DNA of 64,000 nucleotides from Prosopocoilus inquinatus (Eukaryota; Arthropoda; Insecta; Coleoptera; Lucanidae), in NCBI GenBank assembly GCA_036172665.1, contig CM069873.1, positions 42,502,001 to 42,566,000 on the forward strand. The letters run 5' to 3'. Both the position numbers and the translations under genes were made by a program. Under the pieces are notes generated by a model. The model did not search any database. It worked only from the letters and a program-made list of their open reading frames with translations, and was not told the origin of the DNA. Positions 25,601 through 41,039 of this stretch are shown here, in pieces. Within the stretch, counting starts at the first letter, position 1; every line of letters starts with the position of its first letter.

Positions 25601-28600
25601 GCTAATGCGTGTTGTTTCGTTTAAAACTATTTCCAGCTTCTGCTGCACCCAAGAACTTCGTATCTCACATCAGAGTTACTAGAGTCCATCGAAACGTCAA
25701 ATAACATGATAGATAAATAAGGATCGATTAGATACATCACAGGAACAACGCTAATGCGTGTTGTTTCGTTTAAAACTATTTCCAGCTTCTGCTGCACCCA
25801 AGAACTTCGTATCTCACATCAAAGTTACTGGAGTCCATCGAAACGCCAAATAACATGATAGATGAGTAAGGATCGATTAGATACATCACAGGTACAACGC
25901 TAATGCGTGTTGTTTCGTTTAAAACTATTTCCAGCTTCTGCTGCGTCCGAAAACTTTGTATCTCACATCAGAGTTACTGGAGTCCATCCAAACGTCAAAT
26001 AACATGATAGATGATTAAGGATCGATTAGACACATCACAGGAACAACGCTAATACGTGTTGTTTCGTTCAAAACTATTTCCAGATTCTGCTGCATTCGAA
26101 AATTTCGTATCTCACATCAGAGTTACTGGAGTCCATCGAAACGTCAAATAACATAGTAGATAAGTAAGGATCGATTAGATGCATCACAGGAACAACGCTA
26201 ATACGTGTTGCTTCTTTTAAAACTATTTCCAGCTCCTGCTGCGCCCAAAAACTTCGTATGTCACATCAGAGTTACTAGAGTCCATCGAAACGTCAAATAA
26301 CATGATAGATGAGTAAGGATCGATTAGATACATCACAGGAACAACGCTAATGCGTGTTGTTTCGTTTAAAACTATTTCCAGCTTCAGCTGCGTCCGAGAA
26401 CTTCGTATCTCACATCAAAGTTACTGGAGTCCATCGAAACGCCAAATAACATGATAGATGAGTAAGGATCGATTAGTTACATCACAGGAACAATGCTAAT
26501 ACGTGTTGTTTCGTTCAAAACTATTTCCAGCTTCTGCTGCGTCCGAGAACATTGTATCTCACATTAGAGTTACTGGAGTCCATTCAAACGTCAAGTAACA
26601 TGATAGATGAGTAAGGATCGATTAGATACATCACAGGAACAACGCTAATACGTGTTGTTTCGTTCAAAACTATTTCCAGCTTCTGCTGCGTCCGAAAATT
26701 TCGTATCTCACATTAGAGTTATTGGAGTCCATCGAAACGTCAAATAACATAGTAGCTAAGTAAGGATCGATTAGGTACATCACAGGAACAACGCTAATAC
26801 GTGTTGTTTCGTTCAAAACTATTTCCAGCTTCTGCTGCGTCCAAGAACTTCGTATCTCACATCAGAGTTACTAGAGTCCATCGAAACGTCAAATAACATG
26901 ATAGATGAGTAAGGATCGATTAGATACATCACAGGAACAACGCTAATACGTGTTGTTTCGTTTAAAACTATTTCCAGCTTCTGCTGCGTCCGAAAATTTC
27001 GTATCTCACATTAGAGTTATTGGAGTCCATCGAAACGTCAAATAACATAGTAGCTAAATAAGGATCGATTAGATACATCACAGGAACAACGCTAATACGT
27101 GTTGTTTCGTTCAAAACTATTTCCAGCTTCTGCTGCGTCCGAAAACTTTGTATCTCACATCAGAGTTACTGGAGTCCATCGAAACGCCAAATAACATGAT
27201 AGATGAGTAAGGATCGATTAGATACATCACAGGAACGACGCTAATGCGTGTTGTTTCGTTTAAAACTATCTCCAGCTTCTGCTGCGTCCGAAAACTTTGT
27301 ATCTCACATCAGAGTTACTGGAGTCCATCCAAACGTCAGATAACATGATAGATAAGTAAGGATCGATTAGATACATCACAGGAACAACGCTAATACGTGT
27401 TGTTTCGTTCAAAACTATTTCCAGCTTCTGCTGCGTCCGAAAATTTCGTATCTCACATTAGAGTTACTGGAGTCCATCGAAACGTCAAATAACATGATAG
27501 ATGAGTAAGGATCGATTAGATACATCACAGGAACAACGCTAATACGTGCTGTTTCATTTAAAACTATTTCCAGCTTCAACTGCGTCCGAGAACTTCGTAT
27601 CTCACATCAAAGTTACTGGAGTTCATCGAAACGCCAAATAACATGATAGATGAGTAAGGATCGATTAGATACATCACAGGAACTACGCTAATACGTGTTG
27701 TTTCGTTTAAAACTATTTCCAGCTTCTGCTGCGTCCGAAAACTTTGTATCTCACATCAGAGTTACTGGAGTCCATCCAAACGTCAAATAACATGATAGAT
27801 AAGTAAGGATCGATTAGATACATCACAGGAACAACGCTAATACGTGTTGTTTCGTTCAAAACTATTTCCAGCTTCTGCTGCGTCCGAGAACTTTTTATCT
27901 CACATCAGAGTTACTGGAGTGCATCCAAACGTCAAATAACATGATAGATGAGTAAGGATCGATTAGATACATCACAGGAACAACGCTAATGCGTGTTGTT
28001 TCGTTTAAAACTATTTCCAGCTTCTGCTGCGTCCGAAAATTTCGTATCTCACATCAGAGTTACTGGAGTCCATCGAAACGTCAAATAACATAGTAGATAA
28101 GTAAGGATCGATTAGATACATCGCAGGAACAACGCTAATGCGTGTTGTTTCATTTAAAACTATTTCCAGCTTCTGCTGCGTCCGAGAAATTCGTTTCCCA
28201 CATCAGGGTTACTGGAGTTCATCCACACGTCAAATAACATGATAAATAAGTAAGGATCGATTAGATACAGCACAGGAACAACGCTAATGCGTGTTGTTTC
28301 GTTTAAAACTATTTCCAGCTTCAGCTGCGTCCGAGAACTTCGTATCTCACATCAAAGTTACTGGAGTCCATCGAAACGCCAAATAACATGATAGATGAGT
28401 AAGGATCGATTAGATATATCACAGGAACAACGCTAATGCGTGTTGCTTCGTTTAAAACTATCTCCAGATTCTGCTGCGTCCGAAAACTTTGTATCTCACA
28501 TCAGAGTTACTGGAGTCCATCCAAACGTCAAATAACATGATAGATAAGTAAGGATCGATTAGATACATCACAGGAACAACGCTAATACGTGTTGTTTCGT

Positions 28601-31600
28601 TCAAAACTATTTCCAGCTTCTGCTGCGTCCGAGAACATTTTATCTCACATCAGAGTTACTGGAGTGCATCCAAACGTCAAATAACATGATAGATGAGTAA
28701 GGATCGATTAGATACATCACAGGAACAACGCTAATACGTGTTGTTTCGTTTAAAACTATTTCCAGCTTCTGCTGCGTCCTAGAACTTTGTATCTCACATC
28801 AGAGTTACTGGAGTCCATCCAAACGTCAAATAACATGATGGGTGAGTAAGGATCGATTAGATACATCACAGGAACAACGCTAATGCGTGTTGTTTCATTT
28901 AAAACTATTTCCAGCTTCTGCTGCGTCCGAGAACTTCGTTTCCCACATCAGGGTTACTGGAGTCCATCCACACGTCAAATAACATGATAAATAAGTAAGG
29001 ATCGATTAGATACAGCACAGGAACAACGCTAATGCGTGTTGTTTCGTTTAAAACTATTTCCAGCTTCAGCTGCGTCCGAGAACTTCGTATCTCACATCAA
29101 AGTTACTGGAGTCCATCGAAACGCCAAATAACATGATAGATGAGTAAGGATCGATTAGATACATCACAGGAACAACGATAATGCGTGTTGTTTCGTTTAA
29201 AACTATTTCCAGCTTCTGCTGCGTCCGAAAACTTTGTATCTCACATCAGAGTTACTGGAGTCCATCCAAACGTCAAATAACATGACAGATAAGTAAAGAT
29301 CGATTAGATACATCACAGGAACAACGCTAATACGTGTTGTTTCGTTCAAAACTATTTCCAGCTTCTGCTGCGTAAGAGAACTTTGTATCTCACATCAGAG
29401 TTACTGGAGTCCATCCAAACGTCAAATACCATGATAGATGAGTAAGGATCGATTAGACACATCACAGGAACAACGCTAATACGTGTTGTTTCGTTTAAAA
29501 CTATTTCCAGCTTCTGCTGCGTCCGAAAATTTCGTATCTCACATTAGAGTTACTGGAGTCCATCGAAACGTCAAATAACATAGTAGCTAAGTAAGGATCG
29601 ATTAGATACATCACAGGAACAACGCTAATACGTGTTGTTTCGTTTAAAACTATTTCCAGCTCCTGCTGCGTCCAAAAACTTCGTATATCACATCAGAGTT
29701 ACTAGAGTCCATCGAAACGTCAAATAACATGATAGGTGAGTAAGGATCGATTAGATACATCACAGGAACAACGCTAATGCGTGTTGTTTCATTTAAAACT
29801 ATTTCCAGATTCTGCTGCGTTCGAAAATTTCGTATCTCACATCAGAGTTACTGGAGTCCATCGAAACGTCAAATAACATAGTAGATAAGTAAGGATCGAT
29901 TAGATGCATCACAGGAACAACGCTAATACGTGTTGCTTCTTTTAAAACTATTTCCAGCTCCTGCTGCGCCCAAAAACTTCGTATGTCACATCAGAGATAC
30001 TAGAGTCCATCGAAACGTCAAATAACATGATAGATGAGTAAGGATCGATTAGATACATCACAGGAACAACGCTAATGCGTGTTGTTTCGTTTAAAACTAT
30101 TTCCAGCTTCTGCTGCGTCCGAAAATTTCGTATCTCACATCAGAGTTACTGGAGTCCATCGAAACGTCAAATAACATAGTAGATAAGTAAGGATCGATTA
30201 GATACATCACAGGAACAACGCTAATACGTGTTGTTTCGTTCAAAACTATTTCCAGCTTCTGCTGCGTCCGAGAACATTGTATCTCACATCAGAGTTACTG
30301 GAGTCCGTTCAAACGTCAAATAACATGATAGATGAGTAAGGATCGATTAGATACATCACAGGAACAACGCTAATGCGTGTTGTTTCGTTTAAAATTATTT
30401 CTAGCTTCAGCTGCGCCCGAGAACTTCGTATCTCACATCAAAGTTACTGGAGTCCATCGAAACGCCAAATAACATGATAAATGAGTACGGATCGATTAGA
30501 TACATCACAGGAACAACGCTAATGCGTGTTGTTTCGTTTAAAACTATTTCCAGCTTCTGCTGCGTCCGAAAATTTCGTATCTCACATGAGAGTTACTGGA
30601 GTCCATCGAAACGTCAAATCACATGATAGATGAGTAAGGATCGATTAGATATATCACAGGAACAACGCTAATGCGTGTTGTTTCGTTTAAAACTATCTCC
30701 AGATTCTGCTGCGTCCGAAAACTTTGTATCTCACATCAGAGTTACTGGAGTCCATCCAAACGTCAAATAACATGATAGATAAGTAAGGATCGATTAGATA
30801 CATCACAGGAACAACGCTAATACGTGTTGTTCCGTTCAAAACTATTTCCAGCTTCTGCTGCGTCCGAGAACTTTTTATCTCACATCAGAGTTACTGGAGT
30901 GCATCCAAACGTCAAATAACATGATAGATGAGTAAGGATCGATTAGATACATCACAGGAACAACGCTAATACGTGTTGTTTCGTTTAAAACTATTTCCAG
31001 CTTCTGCTGCGTCCTAGAACTTTGTATCTCACAGCAGAGTTACTGGAGTCCATCCAAACGTCAAACAACATGATGGGTGAGTAAGGATCGATTAGATACA
31101 TCACAGGAACAACGCTAATGCGTGTTGTTTCATTTAAAACTATTTCCAGCTTCTGCTGCGTCCGAGAAATTCGTTTCCCACATCAGGGTTACTGGAGTCC
31201 ATCCACACGTCAAATAACATGATAAATAAGTAAGGATCGATTAGATACAGCACAGGAACAACGCTAATGCGTGTTGTTTCGTTTAAAACTATTTCCAGCT
31301 TCAGCTGCGTCCGAGAACTTCGTATCTCACATCAAAGTTACTGGAGTCCATCGAAACGCCAAATAACATGATAGATGAGTAAGGATCGATTAGATACATC
31401 ACAGGAACAACGATAATGCGTGTTGTTTCGTTTAAAACTATTTCCAGCTTCTGCTGCGTCCGAAAACTTTGTATCTCACATCAGAGTTACTGGAGTCCAT
31501 CCAAACGTCAAATAACATGACAGATAAGTAAAGATCGATTAGATACATCACAGGAACAACGCTAATACGTGTTGTTTCGTTCAAAACTATTTCCAGCTTC

Positions 31601-34600
31601 TGCTGCGTAAGAGAACTTTGTATCTCACATCAGAGTTACTGGAGTCCATCCAAACGTCAAATACCATGATAGATGAGTAAGGATCGATTAGACACATCAC
31701 AGGAACAACGCTAATACGTGTTGTTTCGTTTAAAACTATTTCCAGCTTCTGCTGCGTCCGAAAATTTCGTATCTCACATTAGAGTTACTGGAGTCCATCG
31801 AAACGTCAAATAACATAGTAGCTTAGTAAGGATCGATTAGATACATCACAGGAACAACGCTAATACGTGTTGTTTCGTTTAAAACTATTTCCAGCTCCTG
31901 CTGCGTCCAAAAACTTCGTATATCACATCAGAGTTACTAGAGTCCATCGAAACGTCAAATAACATGATAGATGAGTAAGGATCGATTAGATACATCACAG
32001 GAACAACGCTAATGCGTGTTGTTTCATTTAAAACTATTTCCAGATTCTGCTGCGTCCGAGAACTTCGTTTCCCACATCAGGGTTACTGGAGTCCATCCAC
32101 ACGTCAAATAACATGATAAATAAGTAAGGATCGATTAGATACAGCACAGGAACAACGCTAATGCGTGTTGTTTCGTTTAAAACTATTTCCAGCTTCTGCT
32201 GCGTCCGAGAACTTCGTTTCCCACATCAGGGTTACTGGAGTCCATCCACACGTCAAATAACATGATAAATAAGTAAGGATCGATTAGATACATCACAGGA
32301 ACAACGCTAATGCGTGTTGTTTCATTTAAAACTATTTCCAGCTTCTGCTGCGTCCGAAAACTTTGTATCTCACATCAGAGTTACTGGAGTCCATCCAAAC
32401 GTCAAATAACATGACAGATAAGTAAAGATCGATTAGATACATCACAGGAACAACGCTAATACGTGTTGTTTCGTTCAAAACTATTTCCAGCTCCTGCTGC
32501 GCCCAAAAACTTCGTATCTTACATCAGAGTTACTAGAGTCCATCGAAACGTCAAATAACATGATAGATAAATAAGGATCGATTAGATACATCACACGAAC
32601 AACGCTAATGCGTGTTGTTTCGTTTAAAACTATTTCCAGCTCCTGCTGCGTCCAAAATCTTCGTATCTCACATCAGAGTTACTAGAGTCCATCCAAACGT
32701 CAAATAACATGATAGATGAGTAAGGATCGATTAGACACATCACAGGAACAACGCTAATACGTGTTGTTTCGTTCAAAACTATTTCCAGCTTCTGCAGCGT
32801 CCGAAAACTTTGTATCTCACATCAGAGTTACTGGAGTCCATCGAAACGCCAAATAACATGATAGATGAGTAAGGATCGATTAGATACATATCAGGAACAA
32901 CGCTAATGCGTGTTGTTTCGTTTAAAACTATCTCCAGCTTCTGCTGCGTCCGAAAACTTTGTATCTCACATCAGAGTTACTGGAGTCCATCCAAACGTCA
33001 AATAACATGATAGATAAGTAAGGATCGATTAGATGCATCACAGGAACAACGCTAATACCTGTTGTTTCGTTCAAAACTATTTCCAGCTTCTGCTGCGTCC
33101 GAGAACTTCGTATCTCACATCAAAGTTACTGGAGTCCATCGAAACGCCAAATAACATGATAGATGAGTAAGGATCGATTAGTTACATCACAGGAACAATG
33201 CTAATGGGTGTTGATTCGTTTAAAACTATTTCCAGCTTCTGCTGCGTCCGAAAATTTCGTATCTCACATTAGAGTTACTGGAGTCCATCGAAACGTCAAA
33301 TAACATAGTAGCTAAGTAAGGATCAATTAGATACATCACAGGAACAACGCTAATACGTGTTGCTTCGTTTAAAACAATTTCCAGCTCCTGCTGCGCCCAA
33401 AAACTTCGTATCTTACATCAGAGATACTAGAGTCCATCGAAACGTCAAATAACATGATAGATAAATAAGGATCGATTAGATACATCACACGAACAACGCT
33501 AATGCGTGTTGTTTCGTTTAAAACTATTTCCAGCTCCTGCTGCGTCCAAAAACTTCGTATCTCACATCAGAGTTACTAGAGTCCATCCAAACGTCAAATA
33601 ACATGATAGATGAGTAAGGATCGATTAGACACATCTCAGGAACAACGCTAATACGTGTTGTTTCGTTCAAAACTATTTCCAGCATCTGCAGCGTCCGAGA
33701 ACATTGTATCTCACATCAAAGTTACTGGAGTGCATCCAAACGTCAAATAACATGATAGATGAGTAAGGATCGATTAGATACATCACAGGAACAACGCTAA
33801 TACGTGTTGTTTCGTTTAAAACTATTTCCAGCTTCTGCTGCGTCCTAGAACTTTGTATCTCACATCAGAGTTACTGGAGTCCATCCAAACGTCAAATAAC
33901 ATGATGGGTGAGTAAGGATCGATTAGATACATCACAGGAACAACGCTAATGCGTGTTGTTTCATTTAAAACTATTTCCAGTTTCTGCTGCGTCCGAGAAC
34001 ATTGTATCTCACATCAGAGTTACTGGAGTCAATTCAAACGTCAAATAACATGATAGATGAGTAAGGATCGATTAGATACATCACAGGAACAACGCTAATG
34101 CGTGTTGTTTCGTTTAAAACTATTTCTAGCTTCAGCTGCGCCCGAGAACTTCGTATCTCACATCAAAGTTACTGGAGTCCATCGAAACGCCAAATAACAT
34201 GATAAATGAGTAAGGATCGATTAGATACATCACAGGAACAACGCTAATGCGTGTTGTTTCGTTCAAAACTATTTCCAGCTTCTGCTGCGTCCGAGAACTT
34301 TTTATCTCACATCAGAGTTACTGGAGTGCATCCAAACGTCAAATAACATGATAGATGAGTAAGGATCGATTAGATACATCACAGGAACAACGCTAATACG
34401 TGTTGTTTCGTTTAAAACTATTTCCAGCTTCTGCTGCGTCCGAAAATTTCGTATCTCACATTAGAGTTATTGGAGTCCATCGAAACGTCAAATAACATAG
34501 TAGCTAAATAAGGATCGATTAGATACATCACAGGAACAACGCTAATACGTGTTGTTTCGTTTAAAACTATTTCCAGCTTCTGGTGCGTCCGAAAACTTTG

Positions 34601-34857
34601 TATCTCACATCAGAGTTACTGGAGTCCATCGAAACGCCAAATAACATGATAGATGAGTAAGGATCGATTAGATACATCACAGGAACAACGCTAATACGTG
34701 TTGTTTCGTTTAAAACTATCTCCAGCTTCTGCTGCGTCCGAAAACTTTGTATCTCACATCAGAGTTACTGGAGTCCATCCAAACGTCAGATAACATGATA
34801 GATAAGTAAGGATCGATTAGATACATCACAGGAACAACGCTAATACGTGTTGTTTCG
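22625..34857. repeat. Large duplicated segment, copy B
   Basis: About 12.23 kb in the same monomer order as copy A but 39 monomers shorter. Three monomers are missing at about 26,490 relative to A at about 8,310-8,760. The other 36 correspond to the extra 30-monomer and 6-monomer duplications present only in A. The 18-bp insertion of A is absent. B also lacks three A variants near 30,578-30,912, which is the key to ordering events. Homology to A ends at about 34,857, where A's junction monomer begins. Beyond this point the sequence continues as block C with no change of monomer type. Confidence 0.88.
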
Positions 34858-35689
34858 TTCAAAACTATTTCCAACTTCTGCTGCGTCCGAGAACTTTGTA
34901 TCTCACATCAGAGTTACTGGAGTCCATCCAAATGTCAAATAACATGATAGATGAGTAAGGATCGATTAGATATATCACAGGAACAACGCTAATACGTGCT
35001 GTTTCTTTTAAAACTATTTCCAGCTTCTGCTGCGTCCGAAAATTTCGTATCTCACATTAGAGTTACTGGAGTCCATCGAAACGTCAAATAACATGATAGA
35101 TGAGTAAGGATCGATTAGATACATCACAGGAACAACGCTAATACGTGCTGTTTCATTTAAAACTATTTCCAGCTTCAACTGCGTCCGAGAACTTCGTATC
35201 TCACATCAAAGTTACTGGAGTTCATCGAAACGCCAAATAACATGATAGATGAGTAAGGATCGATTAGATACATCACAGGAACAACGCTAATGCGTGTTGT
35301 TTCATTTAAAACTATTTCCGGCTTCAGCTGGGTCCGAGAACTTCGTTTCTCACATCAGGGTTACTGGAGTCCATCCAAACGTCAAATAACATGATAGATG
35401 AGTAAGGATCGATTAGATACATCACAGGAACAACGCTAATACGTGTTGTTTCGTTCAAAACTATTTCCAGCTTCTGCTGCGTCCGAGAACATTGTATCTC
35501 ACATCAGAGTTACTGGAGTCCATCGAAACGTCAAATAACATAGTAGATAAGTAAGGATCGATTAGATACATCACAGGAACAACGCTAATACGTGTTGTTT
35601 CGTTCAAAACTATTTCCAGCTTCTGCTGCGTCCGAGAACTTCGTTTCTCACATCAGGGTTACTGGAGTCCATCCAAACGTCAAATAACA

Positions 35690-37500
35690 TGATAGATGAG
35701 TAAGGATCGATTACACTCATCACAGGAACTACGCTAATACGTGTTGTTTCGTTTAAAACTATTTCCAGCTTCTGCTGCGTCCGAAAATTTCGTATCTCAC
35801 ATCAGAGTTACTGGAGTCCATCGAAACGTCAAATAACATAGTAGATAAGTAAGGATCGATTAGATACATCACAGGAACAACGCTAATACGTGTTGTTTCG
35901 TTCAAAACTATTTCCAGCTTCTGCTGCGTCCGAGAACATTGTATCTCACATCAGAGTTACTGGAGTCCATCGAAACGTCAAATAACATAGTAGATAAGTA
36001 AGGATCGATTAGATACATCACAGGAACAACGCTAATACGTGTTGTTTCGTTCAAAACTATTTCCAGCTTCTGCTGCGTCCGAGAACTTCGTTTCTCACAT
36101 CAGGGTTACTGGAGTCCATCCAAACGTCAAATAACATGATAGATAAGTAAGGATCGATTATATACAGCACAGGAACAACGCTAATGCGTGTTGTTTCGTT
36201 TAAAACTATTTCCAGCTTCTGCTGCGTCCGAAAATTTCGTATCTCACATCAGAGTTACTGGAGTCCATCGAAACGTCAAATAACATAGTAGATAAGTAAG
36301 GATCGATTAGATACATCACAGGAACAACGCTAATACGTGTTGTTTCTATCAAAACTATTTCCAGCTTCTGCTGCGTCCGAGAACATTGTATCTCACATCA
36401 GAGTTACTGGAGTCCATTCAAACGTCAAATAACATGATAGATGAGTAAGGATCGATTAGATACATCACAGGAACAACGCTAATGCGTGTTGTTTCGTTTA
36501 AAACTATTTCTAGCTTCAGCTGCGCCCGAGAACTTCGTATCTCACATCAAAGTTACTGGAGTCCATCGAAACGCCAAATAACATGATAAATGAGTAAGGA
36601 TCGATTAGATACATCACAGGAACAACGCTAATGCGTGTTGTTTCGTTTAAAACTATTTCCAGCTTCCGCTGCGTCCGAAAATTTCGTATCTCACATTAGA
36701 GTTACTGGAGTCCATCGAAACGTCAAATAACATGATAGATGAGTAAGGATCGATTAGATACATCACAGGAACAACGCTAATGCGTGTTGTTTCGTTTAAA
36801 ACTATCTCCAGCTTCTGCTGCGTCCGAAAACTTTGTATCTCACATCAGAGTTACTGGAGTCCATCCAAACGTCAAATAACATGATAGATAAGTAAGGATC
36901 GATTAGATACATCACAGGAATAACGCTAATACGTGTTGTTTCGTTCAAAACTATTTCCAGCTTCTGCTGCGTCCGAGAACTTTTTATCTCACATCAGAGT
37001 TACTGGAGTGCATCCAAACGTCAAATAACATGATAAATGAGTAAGGATCGATTAGATACATCACAGGAACAACGCTAATACGTGTTGTTTCGTTTAAAAC
37101 TATTTCCAGCTTCTGCTGCGTCCTAGAGCTTTGTATCTCACATCAGAGTTACTGGAGTCCATCCAAACGTCAAATAACATGATAGATAAGTAAGGATCGA
37201 TTAGATACAGCACAGGAACAACGCTAATGCGTGTTGTTTCGTTTAAAACTATTTCCAGCTTCAGCTGCGTCCGAGAACTTCGAATCTCACATCAAAGTTA
37301 CTGGAGTCCATCGAAACGCCAAATAACATGATAGATGAGTAAGGATCGATTAGATACAGCACAGGAACAACACTAATGCGTGTTGTTTCGTTTAAAACTA
37401 TTTCCAGCTCCTGCTGCGTCCAAAACCTTCGTATCTCACATCAGAGTTACTAGAGTCCATCGAAACGTCAAATAACATGATAGATGAGTAAGGATCGATT
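35690..37500. repeat. 36-monomer offset pair in block C, copy 1
   Basis: Matches 41,040-42,990 at an offset of 5,352 bp, which is 36 x 149 minus the 12-bp deletion that lies between them. Shared rare variants are cttccgctgcg at 36,663 and 42,015, ggatcgattatatacagc near 36,152 and 41,504, and ctagagctttg near 37,124 and 42,476. Copy 2 has one additional monomer after ctagagctttg (the gatgggtgag class). Copy 1 has ttctatcaaaac at 36,344, unique in the window. Confidence 0.8.
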
Positions 37501-37975
37501 AGATACATCACAGGAACAACGCTAATACGTGTTGTTTCGTTTAAAACTATTTCCAGCTTCTGCTGCGTCCGAAAATTTCGTATCTCATATTAGAGTTATT
37601 GGAGTCCATCGAAACGTCAAATAACATAGTAGCTAAATAAGGATCGAATAGATACATCACAGGAACAACGCTAATACGTGTTGTTTCGTTCAAAACTATT
37701 TCCAGCTTCTGCTGCGTCCGAAAACTTTGCATCTCACATCAGAGTTACTGGAGTCCATCGAGACGCCAAATAACATGATAGATGAGTAAGGATCGATTAG
37801 ATACATCACAGGAACAACGCTAATGCGAGTTGTTTCGTTTAAAACTATCTCCAGCTTCTGCTGCGTCCGAAAACTTTGTATCTCACATCAGAGTTACTGG
37901 AGTCCATCCAAACGTCAGATAACATGATAGATAAGTAAGGATCGATTAGATACATCACAGGAACAACGCTAATAC

Positions 37976-38000
37976 GTGTTGTTCGTTCGAGCTTCTGCTG
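37976..38000. repeat. Monomer with a 12-bp internal deletion
   Basis: The usual stretch gttgtttcgttcaaaac-tatttccagcttc is shortened here to gttgttcgttcgagcttc at 37,979-37,996, a loss of 12 bp between the TTCG and AGCTTC motifs. It is the largest deletion in the array and is seen once. The surrounding monomers otherwise align with 34,430-35,300. Confidence 0.9.
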
Positions 38001-41000
38001 CGTCCGAGAACTTTGTATCTCACATCAGAGTTACTGGAGTCCATCCAAACCTCAAATAGCATGATAGATGAGTAAGGATCGATTAGATACATCACAGGAA
38101 CAACGCTAATACGTGTTGTTTCTTTTAAAACTATTTCCAGCTTCTGCTGCGTCCGAAAATTTCGTATCTCACATTAGAGTTACTGGAGTCCATCGAAACG
38201 TCAAATAACATGATAGATGAGTAAGGATCGATTAGATACATCACAGGAACAACGCTAATACGTGCTGTTTCATTTAAAACTATTTCCAGCTTCAACTGCG
38301 TCCGAGAACTTCGTATCTCACATCAAAGTTACTGGAGTTCATCGAAACGCCAAATAACATGATAGATGAGTAAGGATCGATTAGATACATCACAGGAACA
38401 ACGCTAATGCGTGTTGTTTCATTTAAAACTATTTATAGCTTCAGCTGGGTCCGAGAACTTCGTATCTCACTTCAGAGTTGCTGGAGAGCATCCAAACGTC
38501 AAATAACATGATAGATGAGTAAGGATCGATTACATTCATCACAGGAACTACGCTAATACGTGTTGTTTCGTTTAAAACTATTTCCAGCTTCTGCTGCGTC
38601 CGAAAACTTTGTATCTCACATCAGAGTTACTGGAGTCCATCCAAACGTCAAATACCATGACAGATAAGTAAGGATCGATTAGATACATCACAGGAACAAC
38701 GCTAATACGTGTTGTTTCGTTCAAAACTATTTCCAGCTTCTGCTGCGTCCGAGAACTTTTTATCTCACATCAGAGTTACTGGAGTGCATCCAAACGTCAA
38801 ATAACATGATAGATGAGTAAGGATCGATTAGATACATCACAGGAACAACGCTAATGCGTGTTGTTTCATTTAAAACTATTTCCAGCTTCTGCTGCGTCCG
38901 AAACTTTCGTATCTCACATCAGAGTTACTGGAGTCCATCGAAACGTCAAATAACATAGTAGATAAGTAAGGATCGATTAGATACATTACAGGAACAACGC
39001 TAATACGTGTTGTTTCGTTCAAAACTGTTTCCAGCTTCTGCTGCGTCCGAGAACATTGTATCTCACATCAGAGTTACTGGAGTCCATTCAAACGTCAAAT
39101 AACATGATAGATGAGTAAAGATCGATTAGATACATCACAGGAACAACGCTATTGCGTGTTGTTTCGTTTAAAACTATTTCTAGCTTCAGCTGCGCCCGAG
39201 AACTTCGTATCTCACATCAAAGTTACTGGAGTCCATCGAAACGCCAAATAACATGATAAATGAGTAAGGATCGATTAGATACATCACAGGCACAACGCTA
39301 ATGCGTGTTGTTTCGTTTAAAACTATTTCCAGCTTCTGCTGCGTCCGAAAATTTCGTATCTCACATTAGAGTTACTGGAGTCCATCGAAACGTCAAATAA
39401 CATGATAGATGAGTAAGGATCGATTAGATACATCACAGGAACAACGCTAATGCGTGTTGTTTCGTTTAAAACTATCTCCAGCTTCTGCTGCGTCCGAAAA
39501 CTTTGTATCTCACATCAGAGTTACTGGAGTCCATCCAAACGTCAAATAACATGATAGATAAGTAAGGATCGATTAGATACATCACAGGAACAACGCTAAT
39601 ACGTGTTGTTTCGTTCAAAACTATTTCCAGCTTCTGCTGCGTCCGAGAACTTTTTATCTCACATCAGAGTTACTGGAGTGCATCCAAACGTCAAATAACA
39701 TGATAGATGAGTAAGGTGAGATTAGATACATCACAGGAACAACGCTAATACGTGTTGTTTCGCTTAAAACTATTTCCAGCTTCTGCTGCGTCCTAGAACT
39801 TTGTATCTCACATCAGAGTTACTGGAGTCCATCCAAACGTCAAATAACATGATGGGTGAGTAAGGATCGATTAGATACATCACAGGAACAACGCTAATGC
39901 GTGTTGTTTCATTTAAAACTATTTCCAGCTTCTGCTGCGTCCGAGAACTTCGTTTCTCACATCAGGGTTACTGGAGTCCATCCAAACGTCAAATAACATG
40001 ACAGATAAGTAAGGATCGATTAGATACAGCACAGGAACAACGGTAATGCGTGTTGTTTCATTTAAAACTATTTCCAGCTTCTGCTGCGTCCGAGAACTTT
40101 GTATCTCACATCAAAGTTACTGGAGTCCATCGAAACGCCAAATAACATGATAGATGAGTAAGGATCGATTAGATACATCACAGGAACAACGCTAATGCGT
40201 GTTGTTTCGTTTAAAACTATTTCCAGCTTCTGCTGCGTCCGAAAACTTTGTATCTCACATCAGAGTTACTGGAGTCCATCCAAACGTCAAATAACATGAC
40301 AGATAAGTAAGGATCGATTAGATACATCACAGGAACAACGCTAATACGTGTTGTTTCGTTCAAAACTATTTCCAGCTTCTGCTGCGTCCGAGAACTTTGT
40401 ATCTCACATCAGAGTTACTGGAGTCCATCCAAACGTCAAATAACATGATAGATGAGTAAGGATCGATTAGATACATCACAGGAACAACGCTAATACGTGT
40501 TGTTTCTTTTAAAACTATTTCCAGCTTCTGCTGCGTCCGAAAATTTCGTATCTCACATTAGAGTTACTGGAGTCCATCGAAACGTCAAATAACATGATAG
40601 ATGAGTAAGGATCGATTAGATACATCACAGGAACAACGCTAATACGTGTTGTTTCGTTTAAAACTATTTCCAGCTTCTGCTACGTCCGAAAATTTCGTAT
40701 CTCACATTAGAGTTATTGGAGTCCATCGAAACGTCAAATAACATAGTAGCTAAATAAGGGTCGATTAGATACATCACAGGAACAACGCTAATACGTGTTG
40801 TTTCGTTTAAAACTATTTCCAGCTTCTGCTGCGTCCGAAAACTTTGTATCTCACATCAGAGTTACTGGAGTCCATCGAAACGCCAAATAACATGATAGAT
40901 GAGTAAGGATCGATTAGATACATCACAGGAACAACGCTAATACGTGTTGTTTCGTTTAAAACTATCTCCAGCTTCTGCTGCGTCCGAAAACTTTGTATCT

Positions 41001-41039
41001 CACTTCAGAGTTGCTGGAGCCCATCCAAACGTCAAATAA

